Below are positions 11,797 through 24,537 of a stretch of 64,000 nucleotides of DNA, in pieces (positions within the stretch are counted from its first letter, which is position 1; every line of letters begins with the position of its first letter). Position numbers and translations under genes: made by a program. The notes below the pieces were generated by a model. The model did no database searches. It was not told where the DNA came from and was given only the letters and a program-made list of their open reading frames with translations. Source of the DNA: Branchiostoma floridae (lineage: Eukaryota > Chordata > Leptocardii > Amphioxiformes > Branchiostomatidae); contig NW_023365773.1 in assembly GCF_000003815.2 (NCBI RefSeq), forward strand, positions 192,882 to 256,881, read 5' to 3'.

Positions 11797-12381
11797 CTCT
11801 GCTTGGAGAGTAGGGGGCTGCGTCATTAAAAAAATAATTAAGTCAGCAACTTTTTGTATATTCAAGGTCGTTTATATTGTCGTTGGTTTGATTTTTTTGT
11901 AGTTAACCTTAAGAGGTAACCGTTTTTAAGAGAAAAATGTTATTTGCATGAGAGAAGTTGTAAATATGTAAAACAGATTCACCAAAGTGGAAAATATCAT
12001 AAAATTGTACTTCCTCCTAGATAATCGTACTCAAGATTATTCTCTTTACGTCTTATGTAGTCTGGTGTCTTTTATATCATACTTTTCGTTCCTGAAAACT
12101 GCCCGGCCGGGACCCGGTTTGGAAATGTGACGTAGGGCTGAATATTATCCATATGGCCATCGTTTAGTCGTAGAATCTACCCAGATACACAAAACTGCCT
12201 TCCGTGTGCCCACCTTTCCCAGGTAAACACGTCTTATCTCCCTCAGGTGTGCACAGGTAAACTCACTGTGGACTTAAGGAGAATCTTAACCTGTTCTTAT
12301 ACAGATCATCACATCTTATCAATTATTCAACAAACATCGTATCACTATAATGGGCGCAAATATGCCACCGCAGATGAAAGC

Positions 12382-12582
12382 TAGCCTCTACTAGACTTCA
12401 CAGATCGGTGGTCTAATATTGTAGAAATTGGACAAATAGAGTCAATAGTACGCTAGGGGAGTCGGCCGGTCAGAGGAGTATTTTCCTCACCGTCGGCCAG
12501 CCGACTCCTCTAGCGTACTATAGACTCTATTTGTCCAATTTCTACAATTAGACCACTGATCCGTGGAGCCTGGTAGAGGCTA
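12382..12582. mobile_element. Palindromic MITE, family B-like
   Basis: Near-complete inverted repeat starting TAGCCTCTACTAG and ending CTGGTAGAGGCTA. The arm sequence TAGAAATTGGACAAATAGAG on the left is mirrored by CTCTATTTGTCCAATTTCTA on the right. No coding capacity. Confidence 0.75.
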
Positions 12583-12641
12583 GATCAAAGTGTTGTTGGG
12601 ATACGAAAAGCCGACTGGACTCTTGTGGCGTCTCCTTGTTA

Positions 12642-13009
12642 TTCTCTACCAGACTATTTATAATGGCTATAGGGGGAATATTTAGGCTAACATCACATGT
12701 CCAAACCGACGTCAGGACAGGTTGCTTGCGGAAACGAAAAATAGAAATGTTCACGTGAAAATATACACACATAATTCCCATGACTATTCTTTTAACGTCT
12801 TGTGTACTGTTTGGTGTCGCTTCTATCATATGCATATTTTTTGTGACCAAAAGCTGCCCGACCGGGCCCCGGTTTGGAAATATGCCGTAGTTTTAACTAA
12901 GAACCCATCGTAATACTAACATTTATGTTAATCTCCTTGACAATTCGACCCCCCCTTACCTAATTGTAGGTACGATTCATACCCCCGTAGGAGGGCCTGG
13001 AGCAGGCTA
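12642..13009. mobile_element. Diverged MITE-like element, C-related ends
   Basis: Left end TTCTCTACCAGACT and right end GGAGGGCCTGGAGCAGGCTA resemble family C. The interior at 12780-12890 is a diverged duplicate of 12015-12145 (shared TTTACGTCTT..., GCCCGGCCGGGACCCGGTTT-like block). Confidence 0.4.
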
Positions 13010-14405
13010 TTTCTGTGTGTATTTGTGTACGGGTCAGTTCTGTCCGTGAGTAAGCCTTAAGACGAGAGATCTTTAAGAAAAATACGGGAGAAGGAGGTGA
13101 TCAGGACGTCTTTACTTGAAGACGACCCGAGACGAGAGGATAATCCTCAAGACGGAAGGAAGAAGCAGAGGTTAAGTGGATACCACATGCAAGACGACAG
13201 TTCATCGAGCCAGTTAATTTTTTTTCACAAAGCATTTAAATTTCATGTATTGAAATTAAAAATGACAGATACGTAATTTTAAACACGTTTTCTGGTGACG
13301 TCTATGATTTGTTATGTGTACTTATCGTACTTGTTTATGTTTATTTATTCGCCATGGGCTCGAATTAAACGAATAAGGAAAGGAAGTTAATGTAAGTACT
13401 ACAAGTACAAACATGTTAGATGCTGGACAACTTACGTAATTACGTTGGGGTCAGATGCAACATGGACAGATGTATTGGTTTTACCTAGATTATCCGCTAA
13501 GCAGCTATTGTTCAAAATAGTATTCAGACTATTACACTGATAGCACTTTGATTACCATAATGAGTTTGAACACTTCAGGGGAGAGGTTACGATTTAGAGT
13601 TTTATACGATAGCAGAGCGGCAGAAATTTGTAAGGAAAAAGAACAACTATTGTAGATATAATAAATCAAATCAAATCAAATGAACTATTCATTCATTCAT
13701 TCATTCATTCATTCATTCATATACTAGTACAAGTATAAGACAGCGTAAAATATGGTTATAGATTCTATCGTCGGACTAGGTCGGAATGAACAACTCAAAT
13801 CAATATAATTAGCTTGTCAAACCCACCCGGACACCACAAATTCACGGTAAGACAGGTTTAAAGATGATCAGATAAAGGAGACTTCAACTTTAAGATAAGA
13901 TCTACAGAAGGACAGAAATAGCGTGGGACAATTCTAGAGGTCACACCTCTAAAGGTCACCGTGGCCTCGGCTGTTCAGTACGCATCCCCGAAGGGAATAA
14001 TTTCAAAACACTGATGTACTAGTATACAGGACGACATAGATGGAGAGAAAAGTTTCATTTGAAAACAAATGCCGTTTCTTAATATCAAACTATTCAAGTG
14101 TGACTTTGACAGTTAGTTTATCTTGTGATCTATGTTATATGGTTCTTCATTCACTGTTTCTACTGGCCTGTAACTTGTGCTTAGCCCTCGACTGACAATA
14201 AGCTTATTATGAACCTATTATGATTATTATCTAGACTTCTTTTTCACTACGCGCACAATTCTTACTCTGCAATTTCTGGGGATAAAAGTACACGACATAA
14301 AGGTCTCTGAATATACTAGTTCTTATTCACGTGATTTTCATAACCAATATCTCAACGGAACACGTTTTGCTGGTATGACATTATCATAGCAAAACGAACC
14401 GAAAC
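13010..14405. other. No gene seen; CATT microsatellite at about 13687-13720
   Basis: The only clear feature is an (ATTC)n run of about 34 bases. The remainder is AT-rich with no supported exon. Confidence 0.35.
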
Positions 14406-15660
14406 TTGGAAACCTGCAAGTACCTCACAATCTGTTCAACTACCTGCGTGTGTTTGTTGTCGCTGCATAAAAGTATAAGAATCATTGTATCACATACCAA
14501 TAACATCTGCGAACCTTCCTCAAAGGTTTTTTCTACTTTACTTAAAAAACTTAATATTCAAGATAACTTTCCAGCTACCATTCGAAAAACCACCTCTTCT
14601 GCATTGAATACTACTTATGTTGTATGTTTGGAAAGAAATACAGATAAAGAAATACTATTGCGTCATGCCAATAGCCATATTTTACGAGATAACGGTTTCC
14701 AAATTATAAACCTAGACTCAAATCAACAAATTCCAGAATTTGACATCATTGACATGCGCTTCCAAAAATTTCTGTTAGGCATTCATGCCAAAGCCTCAAA
14801 CGATGGTGTCAGGGGAGAATTGGGAACTTTCCCAGCTAGGATTGATGCAGAAATGCAACTTGTGAAATATTGGCATCGTTTAGTTAATCTGCCCGAAGAT
14901 GCCCTTCTTCGTGAGGCATACAATACTGTTTCATTCGGAGAACATGATTGGATTGTCCACGAAAAAATATCCTCAACTACCAAGGCTTTGGACACATATG
15001 GCTGAACCCGAGGTCATACCACATAGACACAATCACCACTCAGTTACGACAACGTTTACAAGATATATACGTGCAAAATTGGCATTCCTCTATTCGAAAC
15101 AATTCCAAACTCTCCTCTCTTTCTACATTGAACAAGCATTACAAGCAAGAAAATTACATTTCAACCATAAAGAGCCTTGACGTTCGTAGGGCAATTACAC
15201 AACTCAGAATTGGCTGTCACAAATTAAATATAGAAACCGGAAGATTCCAAAAAATCCCTATCGACCAGAGGGTTTGTCCATTCTGTCCAGAGCTAATCGA
15301 AGACGAATATCACTTTATGGTTGTATGTCCCAAATATTCCGATATACGCAATTCTCTATACAGAAGGCTGTCATTCTGTACACAAGGATTTATCCAAATG
15401 GACCTGAAGTGCAAATTCAGATACATAATGACATGTGACAATCCCTGCATGGCAGATATAGGAAAATATATCAAAGAAGGTTTTGACATTAGAAATTCCC
15501 CAAATGATTGTAAAAGCCTCCAATGATTGTAAGAAACTTATCCCATACTACAACTCCTGTATTAGTTAGATAAGCCATAAGTTAAGTTATAGCACTGTAG
15601 TTATGTTGATGCCATACTTTGTACCTCGTACAATTGTTGTGCAATAAAGTTATATATGTT
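14406..15660 (+). pseudogene. 5'-truncated, frameshifted non-LTR retrotransposon (LINE) ORF2 C-terminus
   Basis: Two overlapping frames (14406-15005 and about 14960-15526) together look like the C-terminal part of a LINE ORF2, downstream of reverse transcriptase. The upstream part has a segment KFLLGIHAKASNDGVRGELG, common in this region of CR1/RTE-type elements. The downstream part has GFGHIWLNP and a terminal zinc-knuckle pattern C-P-F-C ... H-F ... C (CX2CX8HX4C). The frame changes near 14970-14990, so this copy is not functional. A 3' tail with AATAAA lies at about 15643. Endonuclease and reverse-transcriptase regions are absent. Confidence 0.75.
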
Positions 15661-16041
15661 CCACCCTGATATACAGCGTATGGGTACTTTAGCTCTGCTA
15701 TGCTCTCTGGCGGCTACCACCAGATTTAATTCAATAAGTATGTTGCCAAGTTGACTTACCCTAGGAGCTTTATGTTGACTTACTTTATTTCTTTCCTATT
15801 TGTATCGATGTTAGGATTTCGGTATGGCGGCCTTGAAAAGGAACACTTGTTCTGCTATACCTTCCACTTTAGGGGAGAATTGTAATAGATAAATATATAA
15901 ATAGAATACAACCTCTTCCCGCAAACTTTACCTGAACCAAAAGAATGTCAATATGCGCCTCATACGGACATGTATATAAATGTACCTACTCCTGTGATCG
16001 CTCATTTAAGACTTAATGGTCGTGGGTTTATCTTAGTGGTG

Positions 16042-17476
16042 ATACAAGGGAACACATAATGGGGCTTAAGAGAGACGACGTTTATATATAAATAGATTTT
16101 ACACGTCACAGGTATCTCCAATGTTGTCTCACTGGTACATTGTACAAGAGAACAGCATTAGGGCCGGGTTTTAGAGATGCAAATTTGAATATAGATACGT
16201 CTATACGATACAGGAACCCTCCAATGTTTTGCTGTAGATCCCTTTTAAGAAATGGGGTTTTAGAGAGACAAATTTAGATATAAATACGTGTTATACGATA
16301 CAGGAATCCTCCAATGTTCTGCTGTTAGAAATAGTGTTTTAGAGAGGCAGAGTTTATATATAAATAGGTTTTACACGAATAAGGCATCCCCAATGTTGTC
16401 TCATACACTAAGGTACATACCAGAAGAGAACAGCAATGGAGTTTTAGAGAGACAGATTTGAATATCTATAAATACGTTCTAAACGATACAGGAATCCGCT
16501 ATGTTCTGTTGTAGATCAGTTGTAAGAAATGGGATTTACAGAGGCAGAGTTTATATATAAATAGGTTTTACACGACTCAGGCATCCCCAGTGTTGTCTCA
16601 CACACTAAGGTACATACTACAAGAGAACAGCAATGGAGTTTTAGAGAGACAGATTTGAATATTTATAAATACGTTCTAAACGATACAGGAATCCGCTATG
16701 TTCTGTTGTAGATCAGTTGTAAGAAATGGGATTTGCAGAGGCAGAGTTTATATATAAACAGGTTTTACACGACACAGGCATTCCCAATGTTGTCTCTCAG
16801 GTAATTCTACAAGAGAACGGCAAAGGGGTTTTAAAGACACAAATTTAAATATAAATACGTGCTATACGATACAGGAATGTTCTACTGTAGATTCGTTGTA
16901 AGAAATGGGGTTTTAGAGAGACAGAGAGTTTATATATAAACATGTTTTACACGAAACAGGAATCGAATCCCCAATGTTGTCTCAGAGGTAATTCTACAAG
17001 AGAACAGCACAAGGAGTTTTAGGGAGACAAATTGGAATATAAATACGTGCTACACGATACAGGAATCCCCCAATGTTCTACTGTAGATCCGTTGTACGAA
17101 ATGGAGTTTTAGAGAGGCAGAGTTTATATATAAATAGGTTTTACACGATACAGGTATCCCCAATGTTGTCTCAGAGGTAATTCCACAGGAGAACGACAAA
17201 GGGGTTTTGGAGACGCAAATTAAAATATAGATACGTGCTATAGGATACAGGAACCCCCAATGTTCTACTGTAGATCCGTTGTAAGAAATGGGGTTTTACT
17301 GAGAGGCAGAGTTTATATATATACAGGGTTTACACGATACAGGCATCCCCAATGTTGTATCATAAATACATTCTACAGGAGAACGACAAATGGGTTTTAG
17401 AGAGGCACATTTAAATATAAATACGTGCTATACGATACCGGAATCCCCCAGTGTTCCGCTGTAGATCCGTTGTAAA
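16042..17476. repeat. Dimeric tandem repeat, period about 190 bp, roughly seven copies
   Basis: Two related halves of about 95 bp alternate. One half carries GAGAGACAAATTT...AATACGTGCTATACGATACAGG. The other carries GAGAGGCAGAGTTTATATAT...GTTTTACACGATACAGGCA. Copies of the second half recur near 16567, 16762, 16946, 17139 and 17330 (spacing 184-195). The halves resemble each other, so an ancestral monomer of about 95 bp duplicated and the dimer then amplified. Confidence 0.8.
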
Positions 17477-19015
17477 GACGCGTTTGAAAGCCGGTTTAAT
17501 TCCGCTACATAAAAAGCTACACGGTAACACTGAGACCGCATACCGACGTGAGTCACTGATACACAGGTATGTCTGCCTGGGGTTTGGGGGTGAGCCACAA
17601 ACGAGTTCTTTTTTTTTTCGAGGATTAAAAAGAATTAAAGCATGCACAAATTCAGTTTTAGCCGTCTATTATAAAAATAGGTTCCTTTAGACACAGAAAT
17701 ATGTGTGTGTAAAGGAAACAGGGATCTCGATCTTGTAATGGATTGATTATAGATATTTAGGTCATATCAAAAGCAGGCAAAACCAAGAGAAAATATAATT
17801 TAAAGATCAAACAGAGGCAAAACTACGCTTATTAAGGTAAAAAAAAAGGATTGTTGTCTTCCACTGTTTCAGGAAAAAAAGTCGAACCCAACGAGTCACA
17901 GTTTAGAGTTAGCTTTTAGACTAGAGTAGACATATTCTATACTGCTCTAAACTATTTGTTTCATGTTAGATGCAGTTAGCCCTCTGGCAAGAATTTGCAG
18001 TAAACTATTATTGCTTAATATGCTCGAGAGATGTGTCTCCCCGAAGTTTTACAGCAGAGCAACTTATTTAACAGAGATACAGTTTACATTATCTAAAGTC
18101 CTAATAATTCTTTCAGACCAGAGTGACGAGAACCCAGTGTTTGATTCCCGCCTGCCCGCCCTACAGGTAAAGCTAGGTCATTCCGTACATACCTCCGCTC
18201 GCGTACAAACACACGCCTCACCCCGCAACTACCCCGCTTCTGCTGACAAAAACACCCTAAACTCGCACCTCGGGTCCTCTGGGTAATTAAATCTACGGTA
18301 AGAACTAATTAGCAACGTTTTAATTGGCCTGGATGACGTTTTGAGTGAGTAATTATGCCCAGCAATGTTAACAAGGCGAGTTGAAAAACGGGATGACACA
18401 AAACCGCCGGAGGGTGAATCCTTGTCACTACCGGGGCGATCTCTCCCCCCCCCCTCAAATTACAACATAATAACAACATACACACTACTGCCGTCCTGTA
18501 ATCATCCTGTTTTACACATGTAGCACATCTTCGTGTACTGTTTTGTGTATGCAGGATATGATATCAGTACAGAAGTAGGATGCATGGTGTTGTTTCTGCG
18601 CTATTTTCCGTCCCGTGCGGGTTGAGTTCGTGTGATTTACCCGCGGTTCTGTTTGCCTGTCCTATTTTCCCAGCTCATGTTGACTAAACTTCTTACTCCG
18701 ACCCTCCTGTATAAAAACTTTCCCTAAAAAATCATCCACCAAATCTGAGACAGAAAAAATCCCCCAAACGTCACCATACCGATGTCCCTATTGTATCCAG
18801 GTGAGCATACCTGGCTGCCTGACATACCTGCGGTAGGAAGGGGACATTTTTTACCTGTGGTTTCCACCTGAGTGAGTTGTACAGGTATAATCCGGTATCA
18901 CGCACCAAGGCCCGGCATGACAACATACCTACACCCGACTGTGCCCTGCACGGGACCCTATCGCAATCGTCGTGCGACAAGTCTACGACATTTATAAGAC
19001 AGTCTCCCATGTGTC
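17477..19015. other. No gene seen
   Basis: It contains a partial match to the dispersed repeat of 8056-8180 (around 18060-18110: AACAGAGATACAGTTTACAT). No supported exon. Confidence 0.3.
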
Positions 19016-19218
19016 GTAGCCAAGACCGAATAAACTACACTGGCTATAAGAAGAAAATTTTGCCAGGGGAGTTTTTGCCCACCGACTGAGGGTTTCTTTT
19101 GGAAGGGGAGATGATCATACTCTTACCGCTGACTGACTTTCCTGGAGAGTTATTCGCCCGATATTTTTCTGCCGAATTCTACTCTCTATAACTCCGTAGG
19201 AAGGACTGTTAGAGGCTA
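19016..19218. mobile_element. MITE, family C
   Basis: ACTACACTGGCTATAAGAAG..., TTTTGCCAGGGGAGTTTTTG near the left and TTTTTCTGCCGAATTCTACT near the right, ending AGAGGCTA. Same order as 19271-19466. Left boundary approximate. Confidence 0.6.
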
Positions 19219-19270
19219 GATATGTTGTGCAAAATCTAGCCTTGGGTTTTTCTAGAATTGGGACAGATGC

Positions 19271-19466
19271 TAGTCTCTACCAGACTGACTACGCTGGCTA
19301 TTATATTAGAGGGAATGATTTGCCAGAGGAGTTTTGCTACCAGAGTTTTCCGGTTGGGAAACATGAAACTATTTAAAGCGGGGACTGACTCCCCTGGCCA
19401 ATTTCCCGATTTTTTTGCCGAATTCTACGATCCCCGTACCCCCGAAGGAAGGCCTGGTGGAGGCTA
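19271..19466. mobile_element. MITE, family C, best preserved copy
   Basis: Starts TAGTCTCTACCAGACTGACT and ends GGCCTGGTGGAGGCTA. The interior reads TTTGCCAGAGGAGTTTTGCT ... GACTCCCCTGGCCAATTTCC, partly mirrored. About 196 bp with no coding capacity. Confidence 0.75.
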
Positions 19467-21110
19467 GACAAAAACGGTTGTCATAGAAACTTGTCAATCT
19501 TCGCTCCTAGTATAACGTCACTAGAAATCGTGCCACGAAAAATAAATATCACGACTTCTGTGATTGCTGCAAGCCTGGCTTGCATGTAAACATCCTACTG
19601 TATTTACCGCCGTGTGGAAACTATAATTGGCTTAGGCTGTAAAGCCATTATAGTGTAAGTAATGGTATCATGGAGGATTAGGTGTTGGCAGAATAGAAAG
19701 TATAGAAAATATATTAGCGTAAGACTTCCGGCCTGCCGATTGTTGTTGTTTCTTCTGTACAACAACCAAGACGTGGGAAAAATCTCGTATTTTTGTTGAC
19801 GTTGTGTGAAAGGGGTGGTCAGTTATGAAAAATCACACCTGAAAACGTCTCCAAACTGGCTGATTTAACACACCTGGCGCAGGTAAACACGCAGGTACAA
19901 CTCGGAGAAAGTTTCCCGTGTCTTGTGACATATGTAACCCTTATTTCTTCCCTTCCCTACATGTATAACTACTCACCTGCCCAACACTTCAGACTACCTG
20001 TATGTACAACACGTATCACAACACAGGTGAGACATCATACCTGCCAGGTAACAACAAGAAAGGGAACACCGCCAGGTAAGTCTCACCTTTCCCTGTCACA
20101 ACCAAGACGCAAGAAACGTGCCCTGCCTACCTGAGGAGTTCCTCGCGTCGTCACGACGTCTTGAAGAAGTTTCCGGCCGCCTCAAGACGTTGGTAAGAAA
20201 GTCCGATAGCTAAGAAACAGCAGGAATCCTTCCATGTGTGTTTGGTCGACACTTGGCGACTTGGTGTTAATATAATTACCGATTCAGGGCGGGGGAAGGT
20301 GGAACTACCTGTTGGTCACGTGGTGTGTGACGTCAGGGGACAAGAAAAGTGGGGCGATGGGTGTGCCCCGTGTTGTCTGAATCCTTTAAAGAAAAGACGA
20401 GGACAATAAGGTTTAAAATCTTTAACTCTAAGGAGCGACGAACGAGAGAAAAAGACAATTTCTCTCCAAGCAGACGTTTGAGGCCGATTTGTTTTTGACA
20501 ACTTTTAAGGCGTTTATAGGCTGACAATTTTCCTTTCTTTCAGTCCGCCAGGCAAATTTACTTCTAAAACAAGCCGGGGCTTAACCACTGTTTGGAGAGT
20601 AGAATGCATGTTCTACATGAAGATACTTCCAATAAAGTGCGAAAATTAATCGATTAATTCATCGATTACGTCTGCATTTTTTTCTTTATAATTAGACAAA
20701 TTCACATTTCTAACACAGCTTGACAAATCTTCCATCCCAAAACATACCTCTGATAAGGTTGGAAGTTGAATGCATTTTGTGTCTATCAACTTTGAACTTG
20801 CTTTGTTATTACCTGCACTAAAGCCCAGTGTGGCGAAAATCGTTCTGAGAAAGTATGACAAACCTTCAATGGCAAAACATATTTCTAATTTGACTAAAAA
20901 TCGATAAGTTGAATCTATTCAATATTAGCCAGTGTACCTTATATTCAGTAACTTTAAATTGGTATGTTGCTATCTGTACATAGCCCAGTGTGGCAAACCA
21001 TAAAGGTCTTCGTTCATTCAGAACGTTGGAATGAGACTACAATAGGATGGTAGAAAGAAGATATAAAAGGACAAAAACCATGCAGGACTTTGGTTCATCA
21101 CCATGAAAAC
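19467..21110. other. No gene seen; E-box cluster at 19868-20130
   Basis: Within about 260 bases there are many CACCTG, CAGGTG, CAGGTA and TACCTG sequences on both strands. This could be a regulatory cluster for E-protein/Snail/ZEB-type factors or only a low-complexity bias. No exon recognised. Confidence 0.3.
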
Positions 21111-21119
21111 AAATAAAAA

Positions 21120-21715
21120 ATGCCTTTAAGTTCACGGGATCTAATTTCGCGTTAGGAGTGTTCGCGGTGGTTTTGAGTTCGCGGTAGCGCCATTCCGTGT
21201 CTTCGCAGTGGAATTTCATTTTAATACCGTGAAAATGTATAGTAATAATAGAACGTACATGTAGCGAGAAGATGGTACCGTAGGTGTCGCGAGCAGAAGA
21301 CAGATGGGGAATGTTCGCGGTAGATTAAGTTTGCGGTGAAGCTGTCACGGTGAAAACCACCGCGAAAGTTTCTACTTTTACAGCATGCGGCAGACATTCC
21401 TCTCCCTCTCTCAGTGCCCACCCGACCAGCGGAGAATGGTGACCAGGATAACCCTAACTACGAAGCAGACATCCTCACTGTCCATCCGCCCATTATTATT
21501 ATTCCTGTGTCTTCCCCGTGGCAAGTGCCTTAAACGTTTCATTTTGATACCGTGACAATGTATACTACGTACATGTAGAGAAGGGAGTGCTATAGGCGGC
21601 GCGAGCAGAAGACAGACGGGAAAATGTTCGCGGTACGTAGTTTTGAGTTCGCGGTGAAGTAGCCACCGTAAAAACACAAAACCACCGCGAAACCACTGCT
21701 TTTACAGTATGCAGC
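21120..21715. mobile_element. Two diverged elements of the TTCGCGG family (family D)
   Basis: Repeated GTTCGCGGT and GTTTTGAGTTCGCGGT blocks, a shared middle (GTAGCGAGAAGATGG / GTAGAGAAGGGAGTG and CGCGAGCAGAAGACAGA) and TTTTACAGCATG / TTTTACAGTATG at the right ends. Copies run about 21120-21385 and 21535-21710. Relatives with clean ends lie at 61172-61383 and in the array. Confidence 0.6.
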
Positions 21716-22945
21716 AGAAATTCTTCCTCCTTCCCTGTCCATCCGCCCTTTTCTATCCCTGTAAACTGCGCTTTCCGCGGCCCTGCGTCCGGACAGTTGA
21801 AAGCGGCTCCGCCACAGGTAAGCACACAAGAAGAGGATGTCTTGGCTTTAGGTTTATCCAGGTGAGAAACAGGTAAGGTCCGGGTAGTGGGGGCGGGCAA
21901 CACCTGGTCACATTCCTCACATTTTCACTTGTGGCAGGTGAGCTCCAAGCAGAGGTTAGGGGTAACATTTCTCTTACAGTTCAAACATTTGCTACTGACA
22001 GGATCATTCTATATTGTACGGAGCTTTTGACAGATCACGCACTATTGACACATTTACGCTTATGTCCGCATCTTCAAGAAGATGTGGGGAGGATGTCTCG
22101 TTTCTTGACTGTTCTCACTTGAAATGAAAAAAAAAAAGATAACAACAGCCAAAAATGTATCGTTTAGACATACAGGTAGAACATCATGTAATACAAAATC
22201 TTTAATTAGTCACTGACGAAAGGTAATGGATGCTCCCTGTAATGTTTGACTCTTCAGAGAATTTATCCACTTGCTCGATTTATTTTGAAATATGCACATC
22301 GCAACTGCACCAAATGACAGAATATGTTCGTTACAAATATGCCAAAACGAAAGGGCCACGTGTGTCGTAAATGTAATGCCTAACCCTCATTTTCTCGCAT
22401 CAAATTTCAGGGTTTTTTTCCAGACGACGTGATCCACAGAATGGAGCTAGTTTTGCCCCACTGTCCGGAATCTGGAATTCAAGGACACGAAGTTCTGTGT
22501 TTATAAAACTCGGGCAGGCGGCCCGGCAAAGCGCCCGCACGGCATTTGTCGTGTTGGCAGGAGAGACGCATAATTCTGCCGTTTCTCTTCTCCTGTTTGT
22601 CGTGTGGAATTCTGCAGACACGTCCCGACGGAGCGTCTTTAAAACAACAACATTCTGTTCCCACCGTTAGCGCGCCAATAAAAATCAAAAGGTACTATGT
22701 GTGTACATTCCAGATGATGCATAGGACGGCGCCTATCTCCGTTTCTATAGCTTTGGGCCACACAACTTTGTGCAATCCCAACCACTAGCAGGGGGCCAGT
22801 TCACTGGTAGTGGTCTGTGTGTTCAACTTCCATACTCTTCCCCAAATGTTGAATGATAATTAGAGAAAGCAGTATGTACCAGTTTAAAAAAAGTCTTTGG
22901 AATGACTCTGCCGGGGATGGAACTCTCAGCCTACAGTATGTAAGG
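21716..22945. other. No gene seen
   Basis: CAGGTG/CACCTG motifs recur at 21815-21940. No exon, RNA gene or complete element was recognised in the rest. Confidence 0.3.
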
Positions 22946-23987
22946 CCCCCTTTCCACTTGACGGCGCTCTCACGGCGCTCTCGCTGCGATGGAAAATTGG
23001 CCAGAGCGCCATGAGAGCGCCGCGACGCCGGAAAAAGCTGCTCTAGTGGAATCTCTCCGGCGACCCCAGCGCGCTCTCACCGCGACAAAAACTAAAATGT
23101 CAGCATCTTTTTATGAGCTAGCAAAGATTCGAAAGATTACTCAACGAATTTCAGAGATAAAGAACGAATCCTTTGACGTATAGTGTATTTTGGTATCTTT
23201 GAAGTCATCCTTTTACGTCTTACATAACATTCAAAGTATAAAATCAAGGCTGTAAACAAATCCAATTTTGGTCACTTTACAGTCACTCAGACTGAAATAT
23301 ACACGTTTCTCTTGCTGTTTTTTCTTAAATCTGTCATGTAGCTTGTTCACCATAAATTTATTTATCATACAACACTGAAACACTTCGATCTAAATGAAAA
23401 TGGGACTTCAATAGTCTAAATGTACAGATGAAGAACAAGAGAACCTAATGTCATCATATTGAAATTAAAAAATAAGTTGAGAAATGATAAACCTTTCTTT
23501 TCAAACCTTGCTTATTCCATCTCAGTTTGTTTAATTGTTCATCACCGGTACATTTTGGACATTTCTCCGGGTTCTGTCTATGTCAAATATATACTTCTTC
23601 ACAAACCGCAGTTGAGAGCGCAGAGAGAGCGCGGTGAGAGCGCCGTCCTAGCTAAATTGGCATCATAAACCACTGTTGAGACCTATTGCGCTCGCCGCGC
23701 TCGCTGTGCGCTCTCTTGGCGCTCACGGCGCTCACTGCGCGCTCTCTTGGCGCTCTCTCTGCGCTCATAGTTGGATCGCCGTCCACGGCGCTCTCACGGC
23801 GACTGTTTTGAGCAGGTTCAAAACAGTCGCGGAGGTGATGGCGACCATGGCGACCATGGCGCTCCCACCGCGCTCTCTTCGCGCCCTCATGGCGACCTTG
23901 GCGATCCCACCGCGCTCTCACCGCGCTCTTCCAAATTTGAGGTCGCAGAGAGAGCGCCGCGAGAGCGCCGTCCTAGTGGAAAGGGGG
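22946..23987. mobile_element. 1.04-kb non-autonomous DNA transposon, family G, with internal GAGAGCGC arrays
   Basis: Left end CCCCCTTTCCACTTGACGGC mirrors right end GCCGTCCTAGTGGAAAGGGGG. TAAGGC occurs at both flanks (22941-22946 and 23990-23995), a possible target duplication. The right third (23610-23960) is filled with degenerate GAGAGCGC / GCGCTCTC copies in both orientations. Open frames there are by-products of that repeat, and no transposase motif was seen. Confidence 0.65.
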
Positions 23988-24065
23988 TATAAGGCATGAG
24001 AAGCTCGGCCATTGCACAAGAGGCGGAGTATAAATGTTTAAGAAGTCTTGCGTCTTATTTTCACC

Positions 24066-24223
24066 ACCACGGTATAAGATAGTATTAAACTGGCCAAGGA
24101 GTGCAGTCAGCCAAGAGATGTACATTTGCCATGTAGGTAGCCAAACACACTCCTAAGCCGGCTTCACTCCTCTGCCAGCTTTTGATACTATCTTATGCTA
24201 CCGGAGGATCTGCTTGGAGATTA
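24066..24223. mobile_element. MITE family A, left end missing
   Basis: From GGTATAAGATAGTATTAAAC through GCTTTTGATACTATCTTATG to GGATCTGCTTGGAGATTA, matching the complete copies at 46392-46563 and 51713-51884. The left TAATCTCCAAGCAGATCC end is absent. Confidence 0.7.
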
Positions 24224-24537
24224 CTCAAGAGACACACTTCTCAGCTGAGTACTGACTTCAGTGTCATCACAGACCTGCCCGAACTCACGGTTACTCACAC
24301 AGACTTCTACAGTCATGACGTCAGGCCTGCAATTTTCGGACTCACATAATTGTGGGGACTTCTATTGTAACAACAAGGCAGCACCGACTTAACGACCTTG
24401 TCTCTAACAGACTTACTACTCTGTACTGGCTGTTATAGGGAGAATAGGTGTCAGTCCAAGGTTAATGTTACACCTCTGGAGGGGTGCACGTGGCACGGGT
24501 GTGAGCATCGTAGAGTTTTGAAAACATCCTCACCCTG

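Noticed and set aside
23676-23999. Arg/Ala/Leu-rich open frames on both strands
   Set aside because: They arise from the GAGAGCGC/GCGCTCTC repeat of the transposon and not from a gene.
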